Shown here in pieces: positions 35,321 to 43,282 of a DNA stretch of 64,000 nt (positions are counted from its first letter, which is position 1; each line of letters opens with the position of its first letter). Below the pieces are notes generated by a model that saw nothing but the letters and a program-made list of their open reading frames with translations, was not told the origin of the DNA and searched no databases. The position numbers and the translations under genes are program-made. This stretch comes from Chloroflexia bacterium SDU3-3. Its GTDB lineage: Bacteria > Chloroflexota > Chloroflexia > Chloroflexales > Roseiflexaceae. The DNA lies in the NCBI GenBank assembly GCA_009268125.1, contig WBOU01000006.1, positions 257,807-321,806 on the forward strand, in the 5' to 3' direction.

Positions 35321-35830
35321 ATGCAACGCTGCCCAAACTGTCAGGCCCAACAACTCGATGGTACTATCTTCTGCGCCGAATGCGGAGCATTGCTGTTTAG
35401 CGCCCCGCAGCACCATTCGACAAGCCTGATCGAGCCAAAAAAGATCGCCCTGCCCAAGCCCGCCCACGCGCCAGAGACAGCCCCCACGGTGGCCCCAGCC
35501 GAGATCCGCCTGTCGATATACATCCTCAGCACCAACCGCCAGGTGCGCCTGCCCCACCAGCAGCAGTTCCTGATCGGGCGGCGCGATGATGCGCGCGGTA
35601 TCCACCCCGAGATCGACCTGAACGAGGATGGCGGCTATGACGCTGGGGTCTCGCGCCGCCACGCCCTGATCATCTGGAAAGATGACCACTATGAGGTAGA
35701 AGATCTGTCGAGCGCAAACGGAACCTTTGTCAACGACCGACGTGTGGCCGCCCAGGCGCGGCAGCCCCTGCACAACGGGGATGAGCTACGCTGTGGCATG
35801 CTCGGCCTACGCATTGAGATCAGCCCCTAA
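35321..35830 (+). CDS. Zinc-ribbon FHA domain protein
   Basis: A 169-residue protein. Cys4, Cys7, Cys18 and Cys21 (CPNC...CAEC) form an N-terminal zinc ribbon. After a linker, an FHA domain (about 65-165) binds phosphothreonine: FLIGRRDD, VSRRHALIIW and DLSSANGTFVNDRRV carry the conserved Gly-Arg, Ser-Arg-His and Asn residues. It is the likely reader of marks set by the kinase at the head of the operon. It starts 27 bp after the VWA gene. Confidence 0.92.
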   Translation: MQRCPNCQAQQLDGTIFCAECGALLFSAPQHHSTSLIEPKKIALPKPAHAPETAPTVAPAEIRLSIYILSTNRQVRLPHQQQFLIGRRDDARGIHPEIDLNEDGGYDAGVSRRHALIIWKDDHYEVEDLSSANGTFVNDRRVAAQARQPLHNGDELRCGMLGLRIEISP

Positions 35831-35885
35831 CCCGCAGCAAACAGCCTTGGTATGGTGCACACATCATTTTTGAAAGGGAACATAT

Positions 35886-36131
35886 ATGGCGAAGACGGTT
35901 ATCTTGCATATTGCGGGTGAAGATCCCATCTTGGCGGACATGGATCAAGATCCGGTGCCCAGCGATAACTTCATCCGGGTCACCAACCTGCGCAAGCGCG
36001 ACGGGAAGGATGTGAGCTACCTGACCGCAGGCGTGCAGAGCGTCATCTACCCCTGGCACCGCATCACCTTTATCGAGCTGATGCCCAGCGAGGAAGAGCG
36101 GAGCTCGGTGATCGACTTCTTCCGCACCTAG
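35886..36131 (+). CDS. Small hypothetical protein at the end of the phosphorylation operon
   Basis: An 81-residue protein (MAKTVILHIAGEDPILADMD...) that looks like a small beta-rich fold, with two segments (NFIRVTNLRKRDGKDVSYL and VIYPWHRITFIELMP) likely to form strands. AAAGGGAA precedes the ATG. It is 55 bp downstream of the FHA gene. I do not recognise the family; the clean coding frame and position suggest a real gene. Confidence 0.65.
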   Translation: MAKTVILHIAGEDPILADMDQDPVPSDNFIRVTNLRKRDGKDVSYLTAGVQSVIYPWHRITFIELMPSEEERSSVIDFFRT

Positions 36132-36154
36132 GCGAGCACCACCGGCAGCATGCG

Positions 36155-36184
36155 CGACGGCGGGGCCTGTGCCCCGCCGTCGCG
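36155..36184. terminator. Hairpin between convergent FHA-operon and STAS genes
   Basis: GCGACGGCGGGGC pairs perfectly with GCCCCGCCGTCGC around a four-base loop. No T run follows on either strand, but its position between two convergent genes supports a termination role. Confidence 0.6.
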
Positions 36185-36195
36185 GCGTCTTGCAG

Positions 36196-37440
36196 CTAGA
36201 GCTGCAGCACGGTGCGCAGATCGCGCGCCGTGTGTAGCGTGGGGAGATCTACCCCCAGCATCACAATCGCCTGCGCCACCTCAGGGCGCACGCCGATCAG
36301 GATGATATCGGCCCCCAGCACCCGCCCGGCCCGGATGATCTGGATGATCCCCTGCCCCACCTGCGTGTCGATCAGCGGTATGCCGGTGATATCGATCAGC
36401 AGCTTGGTGGCGCGGTGCTCTTGGATGGCCCGCAGGGCCTGGCGCTGCATAGTGGTCATACGCTCGGCATCGATCGCGCCCACCAGCGGCATCACCAGGA
36501 TCGACTCGCTGACCGGCAGCACTGGCACGCTCATCTCGCGGATCACCGCACGCTGCTCTTCCACTACCAGCATCTGCGCCGAGAGATCGTGCTGGGCCTG
36601 CTCGGCGCGCCTGCGGGCCTGCTCGGCCAGATCGATCTGGGCGCGCAGATCACTCTGCTGGGTATCGATGACATGGGCCATGTGGTTGAAGCTGCGCTGG
36701 AGATCGCCTATCTCGGTCTTGCTGGTGACGACGATCGGCTCGGCGCGCTGCCGATCGGTAAACAGCCGCAGCGCCTGGGTGAGCGCAACAAGCGGGTGGA
36801 CAATCGCCCGCCGAAGCAGTAGATAGGCCCCAATCGCCGTTGCCAAAAGCAGCAGCAGGCTGACCACAACGCTCACCAGCACCTCTAGAACCATCTGCTT
36901 GGCAAGCTCGCAGGCCATATCTTGCTCGTAGGTCAGGGTCGCGTCGCTCTGCTCCTCCACCTCGCCCAGCAGATCCTCGCTCTGCTCGACAAGCTCGAAC
37001 ATCTCGTCGGACTGGCCCATTTCCACCTGCGCATCGGCTTTCACCGACACAGCCATCTGCTGCAGCAGCATAAGCAGGCTCTGGCGCTGCACATCCAAAT
37101 CCTCGTAGCGTTGGGCTAGTGCGGCATCGCCAAAATCGGGCAGGCGCATCGCGCCGAGCGTATCCGAGGCCTGCCGAGCGTTGGCCAACGCCGCATCGAT
37201 CTCTTCAAATTCGCTCTCCCTCGGGCTGAGCATGATCGATTGGGCCTCGATGATCACGCGATGGGCGCTGACATTAAAGTCATCGACAATTCGCGTGTGG
37301 AGCATAGTCCCATCGGTCAGCTGGAGCATGGTCTCGCGCAGGACAAGCGTGCGGTGGATGGTAAAAAGCGATGTAGCGAGCAGCACCAACAATACACCCA
37401 ACGATCCCAGAAACACCAGTCGGGTTAGCCGTTTGGACAT
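36196..37440 (-). CDS. Membrane sensor with HAMP-like region and C-terminal STAS domain
   Basis: A 414-residue protein. A first membrane segment (about 8-26) and a second (about 193-215) enclose an extracytoplasmic helical sensor domain. A HAMP-like linker and coiled coil (about 215-305) lead to a STAS domain (about 312-414) with the RsbR-type phosphorylation region DITGIPLIDTQVGQG. Such proteins scaffold stressosome-like or anti-sigma signalling complexes; here the sensor is transmembrane, which differs from cytoplasmic RsbR. It lies 197 bp downstream of the receiver-kinase gene. The ATG behind AGGAGG was chosen; upstream in-frame Mets lack a site. Confidence 0.8.
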   Translation of the reverse strand: MSKRLTRLVFLGSLGVLLVLLATSLFTIHRTLVLRETMLQLTDGTMLHTRIVDDFNVSAHRVIIEAQSIMLSPRESEFEEIDAALANARQASDTLGAMRLPDFGDAALAQRYEDLDVQRQSLLMLLQQMAVSVKADAQVEMGQSDEMFELVEQSEDLLGEVEEQSDATLTYEQDMACELAKQMVLEVLVSVVVSLLLLLATAIGAYLLLRRAIVHPLVALTQALRLFTDRQRAEPIVVTSKTEIGDLQRSFNHMAHVIDTQQSDLRAQIDLAEQARRRAEQAQHDLSAQMLVVEEQRAVIREMSVPVLPVSESILVMPLVGAIDAERMTTMQRQALRAIQEHRATKLLIDITGIPLIDTQVGQGIIQIIRAGRVLGADIILIGVRPEVAQAIVMLGVDLPTLHTARDLRTVLQL

Positions 37441-37637
37441 AGACAAACCTCCTGCCATACTCGGGGGGAGATTTCTCAGTACATGTGCAGCCGAGGGATA
37501 CAGATTGCGGATGTGATCGGGCCGGGTTTCGCGCCGACGCCCGCATGCCTTGGTTAGGGACAACACCTGCAAACACCAGATCGCTTGTGCGGGATGCTCC
37601 CCACCACTATGCATCACCACCCAACGACCACACATCC

Positions 37638-38903
37638 CTAGCTGCTTACTTCTACCTCGCGCTCCTGGCGCTCGTCAGATCGGTAGGGCAGGTAGATATG
37701 AAAGGTGCTGCCGCGCATCGCCTGGCTCTCGACCTCGATGGTGCCGCCATGCAGCTCGACCAGCTGGCGCACGATCGCCAGGCCGAGGCCATTGCCCTGC
37801 TCGCCAGCAGTGCCGCAGCGATGCACGCGCTTGAACTTCTCGAACAAGTGCGGCAGCTCTTCGTCAGGGATACCCATCCCCGTGTCGGAGATCTGGATGG
37901 ACACGCCGCTGATCGATGAGGCGACATCCACGCACACCGCACCTCCCGATGGCGTAAACTTGATCGCATTGCTCAGCAAATTGGTGAAGATCTGGGAGAG
38001 CTTGGTCCAATCGGCCAAGAGCATAATCTCGCCGGGCTGCACGTGCAGCGAGCAGGAGATCTGCTTGGAGCGCGCGGTCACGGTCAGGCCCTCGATCGAC
38101 TGCGACGCCACATCGCTCACCCGCAGCATCATCAGATCCAGCTCGACCTTCCCCGCCTCCAGGCGTGAGAGATCGAGCAGCTTTCGCACCATATCGCTCA
38201 GGCGCTGCGCCGACGAGTAGATATTCTGAATCAGGCGGCGCGACTCGCCTGAGATCGAGTCATCATCCAGCAGGAAATCGGCGGTGGTCTGGATGGCCCC
38301 GAGCGGCGAGCGCAGATCGTGCGAGGCGATGGCCAGCAAGTTATCCTTGAAGGCATTCAGCTCGCTCAGGCGCACATTGGCCTCGGCCAGCTCGGCGGTG
38401 CGCTCGGCGACCCGGCGCTCCAGGCCCGCGTTCACCATCTCCAGCTCATCCACCTTCTGCAGCAGCTTATTCAGCAGCAGGCTCTGGTGCTCTTGCTCGA
38501 ACGAGTCCTCTTGGGGCGGCGGCTGGTAGGCCTGCGGCTCGCCGAGCACGAGCTGCACCATCTGTAGGATGGCCTGCGGCTCGGCGGGCTTGGCCAGCAG
38601 ATGCACCACGCCGCAGGCCTCGGCCAGCGAGCGCGCCTCGGACTCGAGGTAGGTGGCGGTGTAGAAGACCACCCGCGTGCTGGCGATCTGGGGGTCGTTG
38701 CGCAGGCGGCGGACAAATTCGAAACCATCGATAGCGGGCATCAAGACATCGGCGATCACCAGATCTGGCTGAGCGGCACGCGCGAGCGCCAGCGCCTCTT
38801 CGGCATGCTCGGCCTCGATTAGGGTGTGCCCAACATAGCTCAGCAGCGTGACCAGAAACTCGCGGTTCGCCGCTCGATCGTCTAGGATGAGGATCGTCGC
38901 CAT
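37638..38903 (-). CDS. Receiver-histidine kinase hybrid
   Basis: A 421-residue cytoplasmic protein. The N-terminal receiver (about 3-120) has the phospho-acceptor Asp52 in VIADVLMP. A coiled coil (about 135-185) leads to a HisKA domain with His195 in ASHDLRSP, then an ATPase domain with FTNLLSNAIKFTP, DTGMGIP and GNGLGLAIV. A receiver in front of a kinase is typical of proteins that take phosphoryl groups from another kinase and relay or modulate them. The ATG behind GGGAG is the start. It may be co-transcribed with the STAS protein gene downstream. Confidence 0.9.
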   Translation of the reverse strand: MATILILDDRAANREFLVTLLSYVGHTLIEAEHAEEALALARAAQPDLVIADVLMPAIDGFEFVRRLRNDPQIASTRVVFYTATYLESEARSLAEACGVVHLLAKPAEPQAILQMVQLVLGEPQAYQPPPQEDSFEQEHQSLLLNKLLQKVDELEMVNAGLERRVAERTAELAEANVRLSELNAFKDNLLAIASHDLRSPLGAIQTTADFLLDDDSISGESRRLIQNIYSSAQRLSDMVRKLLDLSRLEAGKVELDLMMLRVSDVASQSIEGLTVTARSKQISCSLHVQPGEIMLLADWTKLSQIFTNLLSNAIKFTPSGGAVCVDVASSISGVSIQISDTGMGIPDEELPHLFEKFKRVHRCGTAGEQGNGLGLAIVRQLVELHGGTIEVESQAMRGSTFHIYLPYRSDERQEREVEVSS

Positions 38904-39416
38904 ACTATCGCTCCCATTCGCTGCGAAGGCATATCGATCTCTTCGAGCAAAATATGCAGTCGATCGGGCGAAAAGACGTGGGGGTGCGCCCAAACCAAGC
39001 ACCACATGGCGTTCTATCGCTCAACGGATTGTGGCTGAGTGGATAATAATACAGATCTTCGGCAGCAGTGCGTCACGTTTATGTACCGAGATGGGATCAA
39101 AACCGCCACAGCAGCGCATTTACAGGCTGGGGCTATAGGGGTAATGGCTCAATGGGAGCCGATGCCATACCGCTGGTATGTGCTGCAAGCGAACCGCATG
39201 CGGTATTTCTGCTCGAAATGTGTAAAAAGCGTGGCTGGCGAGCCATCTTGGCCAAGCGCACAAACAAGATCGAGCAGCCATACACAGGTCGGGCAGCGCC
39301 AGAGCACACAAAGGTGCCAGCTAGAGCATGGATGATGTTCATGATAACAAACGCGGGGCGCTGCGGCTTTGGTGGAAAAGCGGGGTGGTTGACCTGAGGC
39401 GGAAGCGGGGCCTGTG
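38904..39416. other. Long intergenic region; no gene seen
   Basis: This 513-bp stretch separates the receiver-kinase gene from the cyclase-like gene. Short frames of up to ~110 codons exist but show no recognisable family, no ribosome-binding site and no codon bias like the neighbours. It probably contains the promoter of the kinase gene and the 3' end of the upstream transcript. Confidence 0.5.
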
Positions 39417-40325
39417 CTAGCGAGCGGGCATGCCGTAGACAATCTGCGGGTGGCCATCGCGCGACTGGATGCGGAACTCGGTGGGCTGCCAGGGGTGCTG
39501 GGCGTGCCGCCGCAGGGCGTAGTAGGCGCTCATATCGCAGAGCATGCCATAGCTGGATGAGGACAGGGCGATGCGCTCGATCTGCACCGCCTGCTCGACG
39601 GGGTCGCCGATAGCGCAGTAGCCCAGGCCAGGCAGCGATGTGATCGCCACCACCCCGCTGGTGATGCTGAGCGCCAGCGGCGAGCCGCGCCACGAGGCGC
39701 GCAGCGAGTCGGCGGCGGACACGGCGGCCAGCAGCGAGACCTCGGGGGTGAGGTCGGTGAAGGCCCCAAAGACCAGCATGATCGCGTCGCCGCAGGGCTG
39801 CAGCAGCGCGCCGTACTGCTGGGCGGTGGCCTGGGCCGAGTCGGCCAGGGCCTGCCAGGCCGAGACAGGTGGGTGCAGCGGGCTGCGGCGCACCGTGGGG
39901 CCAAGGCAGCTGACCATCAGCACCGCCGCCGTGCGCTGGCTGCCGCCGCCGGGCAGCGAGCCATCGAACAGGGCGCGCACCCCGGCCTCGGGCAGGGCTG
40001 CGGCCCCGCTAGCGCGCAGCTTCTCCTGCAGGCGCTGCTCCTGCACCATGGTGTTGATCGCGCGGCACAGCTCGCCCCAGGCCCCGCGCGGCACCTCTAG
40101 CTTCTCAAGCGGGTGGCCGAGCACCAGCCGCTGGGCCAGGTGCCGAACCCGGGCGTTGCGCTGCTCGATGTCGAGCAGCAGCGCGCCCACGATCACCACC
40201 AGCGCCGCCGCGATCGGCTGGCCAATAGCGGCGAAGAGCGCGGCGGCGGCGATGCCGCTGGCGCACACCAGCGCCCATCGCGATTCACGACGGCGGACCC
40301 AGCCCGCCAGCTTTGAGACCTTCAT
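39417..40325 (-). CDS. Membrane protein with a degenerate nucleotidyl-cyclase-like domain
   Basis: A 302-residue protein. Two hydrophobic segments (about 19-50) anchor a cytoplasmic part. Residues about 130-265 resemble a class III adenylate/guanylate cyclase: AAVLMVSCLGPTVRRS stands where VVLFADIRGFT occurs, then LLQPCGDAIMLVFGAF (for GDGIMAVFG) and YCAIGDPVEQAVQIE (for YTAIGDTVNLAARLE). The first metal-binding Asp is replaced by Ser and the Asn of the last motif is lost, so catalytic activity is doubtful. It might bind nucleotide without turning it over. It lies 191 bp downstream of the OmpR-type regulator on the same strand. Confidence 0.65.
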   Translation of the reverse strand: MKVSKLAGWVRRRESRWALVCASGIAAAALFAAIGQPIAAALVVIVGALLLDIEQRNARVRHLAQRLVLGHPLEKLEVPRGAWGELCRAINTMVQEQRLQEKLRASGAAALPEAGVRALFDGSLPGGGSQRTAAVLMVSCLGPTVRRSPLHPPVSAWQALADSAQATAQQYGALLQPCGDAIMLVFGAFTDLTPEVSLLAAVSAADSLRASWRGSPLALSITSGVVAITSLPGLGYCAIGDPVEQAVQIERIALSSSSYGMLCDMSAYYALRRHAQHPWQPTEFRIQSRDGHPQIVYGMPAR

Positions 40326-40516
40326 TTGGTATCCCCAACCCTATCCCTGATGGAGATTGAGGATACCATATACGAGGGCATGCTAACGAGGTAAGAAGAT
40401 TACGGGTCTGTGACACCCCGCAGGAGATGGGGCGGGGCGGGCAAGGGGATGCAGCTGCCTGCAAGGAGCGCGACACAGCCGAGCGTGCGCGACGCACACC
40501 CGGCTGCGACAGACCG

Positions 40517-41197
40517 CTACGAGTCCTCGCGCAAGATATAGCCGACGCCGCGCACCGTGTGGATCAGGCGCGGCTCGCCTGCGGCCTCCAGCTTCTGCCG
40601 CAGGTAGCGCACATATACCTCGATGATATTGCTCTCGCCGCCGAAGTCGTAGCCCCACACCCGATCGTAGATCACCTCGCGGGTGAGCACCTGCTGCGGG
40701 TGGCGCATGAACAGATCGAGCAGCTCGTACTCTTTGGCGGTCAGCTCGACACGGCGGCTGTCGATGCGCACATCGTGGGCGGCGGTATCCATCTCGATCG
40801 GGCCGTAGCGCAGCACGGCGGGCTGGCTCTCGCGGGTGCGGCGGCGCAGCTGCACGCGGATGCGGGCGATCAGCTCCTCGAAGGCGAAGGGCTTGACCAA
40901 GTAGTCGTCGGCCCCGGCCTCAAGGCCGGTAACACGGTCGGCCACATCGGCGCGGGCGGTGAGCATGAGAATGGGCACATCGGATGCGGCGCGCAGGCGG
41001 CGGGCGACCTCCAGGCCGTCGATGCCGGGCAGCATCAGGTCGAGCACCACCAGATCCGGCGGGCGCTCGCGGGCGGCGGCGAGGCCCGCCAGGCCGTTGG
41101 CTGCGACCTCGACCGTGAAGCCCTCGAAGGCTAGGCCGCGCCGCAGGTAGTTGCTGATCTCAGGCTCGTCCTCTATCACTAATATATGTTCTGGCAT
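40517..41197 (-). CDS. OmpR/PhoB-family response regulator
   Basis: A 226-residue regulator. The receiver has the acidic pair E9-D10, phospho-acceptor Asp53 in VVLDLMLPG, and Lys near 103 in LVKPF. The C-terminal winged helix (about 128-226) reads [23 protein letters not shown]...[13 protein letters not shown]...[11 protein letters not shown], typical of transcription factors that bind direct repeats. No cognate kinase is immediately adjacent; the receiver-kinase at 37638-38903 is a possible but not proven partner. Confidence 0.93.
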   Translation of the reverse strand: MPEHILVIEDEPEISNYLRRGLAFEGFTVEVAANGLAGLAAARERPPDLVVLDLMLPGIDGLEVARRLRAASDVPILMLTARADVADRVTGLEAGADDYLVKPFAFEELIARIRVQLRRRTRESQPAVLRYGPIEMDTAAHDVRIDSRRVELTAKEYELLDLFMRHPQQVLTREVIYDRVWGYDFGGESNIIEVYVRYLRQKLEAAGEPRLIHTVRGVGYILREDS

Positions 41198-41338
41198 GCT
41201 GTTTCTTTTTACCTATCAGCGATCTAGAGGTTTATTGTACCAGCGCAATAGGCGGGCTGCAAGACGCGGTGCATCCCTCTTTCGTAGGTGTTAGGCGTAG
41301 TCAAATTATATGATCTAGGCCTATTGGCTGCGCCACAG

Positions 41339-41887
41339 CTAGGATCGGATGTGGTAGGCGAGCACCAGCAGGTTGTGGCGCTGGCCCTGGCGATCCAGCG
41401 CGTGCTCGCTCAGCACGCCCTCGACACGGAAGCCAAGCCGCTCGAAGATCGCCTTACCGCCCACCTGGGTCTCCAGCATCTCCACGATCACCTTGTCCAC
41501 GCCCAGGTCGCGAGCAGCGTCGAAGATCGCGTCGGCCATGGCGGTGCCTAGGCCGCGCCGCCGCCAGTCGGGGCGGGTGAGCAGGCGGATGTCGCCCACG
41601 TGCTTCGACCAGCCGGGCAGGCGGCGCACCGCGCTGTAGCCGATGATCTGGCCATCGGCCAGAGCCACGATCTGCCGCCAGTTCTCGGCGAACGATGCGT
41701 TGACGAGCCGAGTGATGATCTCGGGGCTATGGTAGTCATCTTCAAAGTAGATCACGTCGTCGGTGGGGAGCGCGGCGCCAAACTGCAGCATGGCATCTCG
41801 ATCTTGCTCGCCTAGCGCGCGGATGGTCACTTCTGTCCCTTGGCGGAGGATGGTGAGCGGCGGCACAACGGCGTGTGGCTCGGTCAT
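41339..41887 (-). CDS. GNAT-family N-acetyltransferase
   Basis: A 182-residue GNAT protein. The acetyl-CoA site is RRRGLGTAMADAIFDAAR, followed by the beta-bulge and VEMLETQVGGKAIFERLGFRVEG. The family acetylates amines on small molecules or proteins; the substrate is unknown. AGGAG precedes the ATG. It is divergent from the MFS gene; the two share a 78-bp promoter region with overlapping -10 elements. Confidence 0.85.
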   Translation of the reverse strand: MTEPHAVVPPLTILRQGTEVTIRALGEQDRDAMLQFGAALPTDDVIYFEDDYHSPEIITRLVNASFAENWRQIVALADGQIIGYSAVRRLPGWSKHVGDIRLLTRPDWRRRGLGTAMADAIFDAARDLGVDKVIVEMLETQVGGKAIFERLGFRVEGVLSEHALDRQGQRHNLLVLAYHIRS

Positions 41888-41913
41888 AACGCTGACTCCT
41901 ATGGTGTGACTTT

Positions 41914-41942
41914 TTGCACAATCACGATAGTAGACTATTATA
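41914..41942. promoter_or_regulatory. Overlapping divergent promoters for the GNAT and MFS genes
   Basis: On the plus strand TTGCAC (41914-41919), 16 bases, then TATTAT (41936-41941) point to the MFS gene. On the minus strand TATAAT (41942-41937) overlaps that -10 and points to the GNAT gene, although its -35 is weak. The overlap implies that the two promoters exclude each other. Confidence 0.65.
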
Positions 41943-41965
41943 CCATTATCATATCGCTTTTAAGA

Positions 41966-43252
41966 ATGTTAACACAGCCCATGTCTGCACCGCTCGCTCG
42001 CTTTTCCCGCCACTGGCGCGCCATCGGCGGGGCCGCCCGCCTCTACCTCGCGCATATCGCGCTGCTCACAGCTGGGCAAGCGGTCATCGAGCTGTTTTTC
42101 AACCTGGCCATCCGCCAGTTTGGCTACAGCCTGGCCGACCTGGGGCAGATCGCCACGGCGGCGGTGGCGGCCTCGGCGGCGCTGAGCCTGCCGCTGTGGT
42201 GGCTGGCCAGCCGTATGGGGCTGCGCAGCGCGCTGCTGCTGAACGGCGCGCTGCAGGCCTGCGCCACGGCGGCCTACGCGCTCGCGCCATCGCTGGGCTG
42301 GCTGCTGGCGGCATCGGCGCTGTCGGGGGGCAGCGCGGTGCTGCTGCAGGTGAGCGCCGCCCCGCTGATGATGCGCCACTCGGATGCGGCGACCCGCGAC
42401 ACGCTGTTCAGCGCCAACAGCGCGATCGGTATCGGCGTGGCGGGGCTGGCCAGCCTGCTGGCGGGGCCGCTGCCAGGGCTGCTAGGGGCAGGGGCCAGCG
42501 GCTACCGCGCGGCGTTCCTGGTCGCGGCGGCGGGCACGCTGGTGGCCTGCGTGCCGCTGCTGCCCTGGTGGCCAGCCTGGCGCGAGGCCGCACCCAGAAC
42601 CCCTGATCTGCCCAGCGCGGGCGAGGCCGCGCCCAGCGCGCCCGACCAGCCTGGGCCGCTGGCGCTGCTGGTGGCGCTCTGGCGCGATGCGCCCGCCATC
42701 CTGGCGCTCGCGATCTCGCCCGCGCTGATCTCGGTGGGCGCGGCGCTGCTGGTGCCCTACTTCAACCTGTTCTTCCGCAGCACCTTTGGCGCGTCGGATG
42801 CGGCGCTGGGCCTGATCTTCGCGCTGATGAATGTGGCGACGGGCGCGGCGGTGCTGGCCGGGCCGCTCTTCAGCAGGCGCTACGGCAAGGTGGCCACGAT
42901 CGTACTAGGCCAGGCGCTCTCGCTGCCGTTCCTGCTGCTCATGGGCTTCGCGCCCAGCCTGGGCGTAGCGGTAGGCGCGGCGATGCTGCGCGGGGGCCTA
43001 ATCAACATGGCGCAGCCGCTCTACCACGCCTTCGCCATGGAGCGCACGCGCGAGGCGCTGCGACCGACGGTGATCGGCATCATCGGCGGGGCCTCGACGG
43101 TGGGCTACCTGTTCGCGCCCAGCGTGAGCACCTGGGTGCAGGCCAGCTACGGCTTCGGGCCGCTGTTTCTAGCCACCGGTGGCTGCTACCTGCTGGCCAC
43201 GCTGGCCACGGCGGCGCTGTTCCTGCGGCGCGGGCGGGCGGTGGTACAATAG
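41966..43252 (+). CDS. Major facilitator superfamily transporter
   Basis: A 428-residue integral membrane protein with about twelve hydrophobic segments in two halves joined by a polar loop near residues 210-235. Gly/Ala-rich helices (LLTAGQAVIELFFNLAIRQ, GLGYRAAFLVAAAGTLVA and similar) fit the MFS fold; the substrate cannot be told. The ATG at the start of MLTQPMSAP lies about 18 bases after the predicted transcription start; no strong ribosome-binding site is seen, so the second ATG five codons on is also possible. The next gene follows after 30 bp. Confidence 0.82.
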   Translation: MLTQPMSAPLARFSRHWRAIGGAARLYLAHIALLTAGQAVIELFFNLAIRQFGYSLADLGQIATAAVAASAALSLPLWWLASRMGLRSALLLNGALQACATAAYALAPSLGWLLAASALSGGSAVLLQVSAAPLMMRHSDAATRDTLFSANSAIGIGVAGLASLLAGPLPGLLGAGASGYRAAFLVAAAGTLVACVPLLPWWPAWREAAPRTPDLPSAGEAAPSAPDQPGPLALLVALWRDAPAILALAISPALISVGAALLVPYFNLFFRSTFGASDAALGLIFALMNVATGAAVLAGPLFSRRYGKVATIVLGQALSLPFLLLMGFAPSLGVAVGAAMLRGGLINMAQPLYHAFAMERTREALRPTVIGIIGGASTVGYLFAPSVSTWVQASYGFGPLFLATGGCYLLATLATAALFLRRGRAVVQ

Positions 43253-43282
43253 GCCGGTTCGCACAGGGAAAGAAAGCGATCT

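Noticed and set aside
39039-39397. Short plus-strand frames in the gap between the hybrid kinase and cyclase-like genes
   Set aside because: They lack ribosome-binding sites, recognisable domains and neighbour-like codon use.
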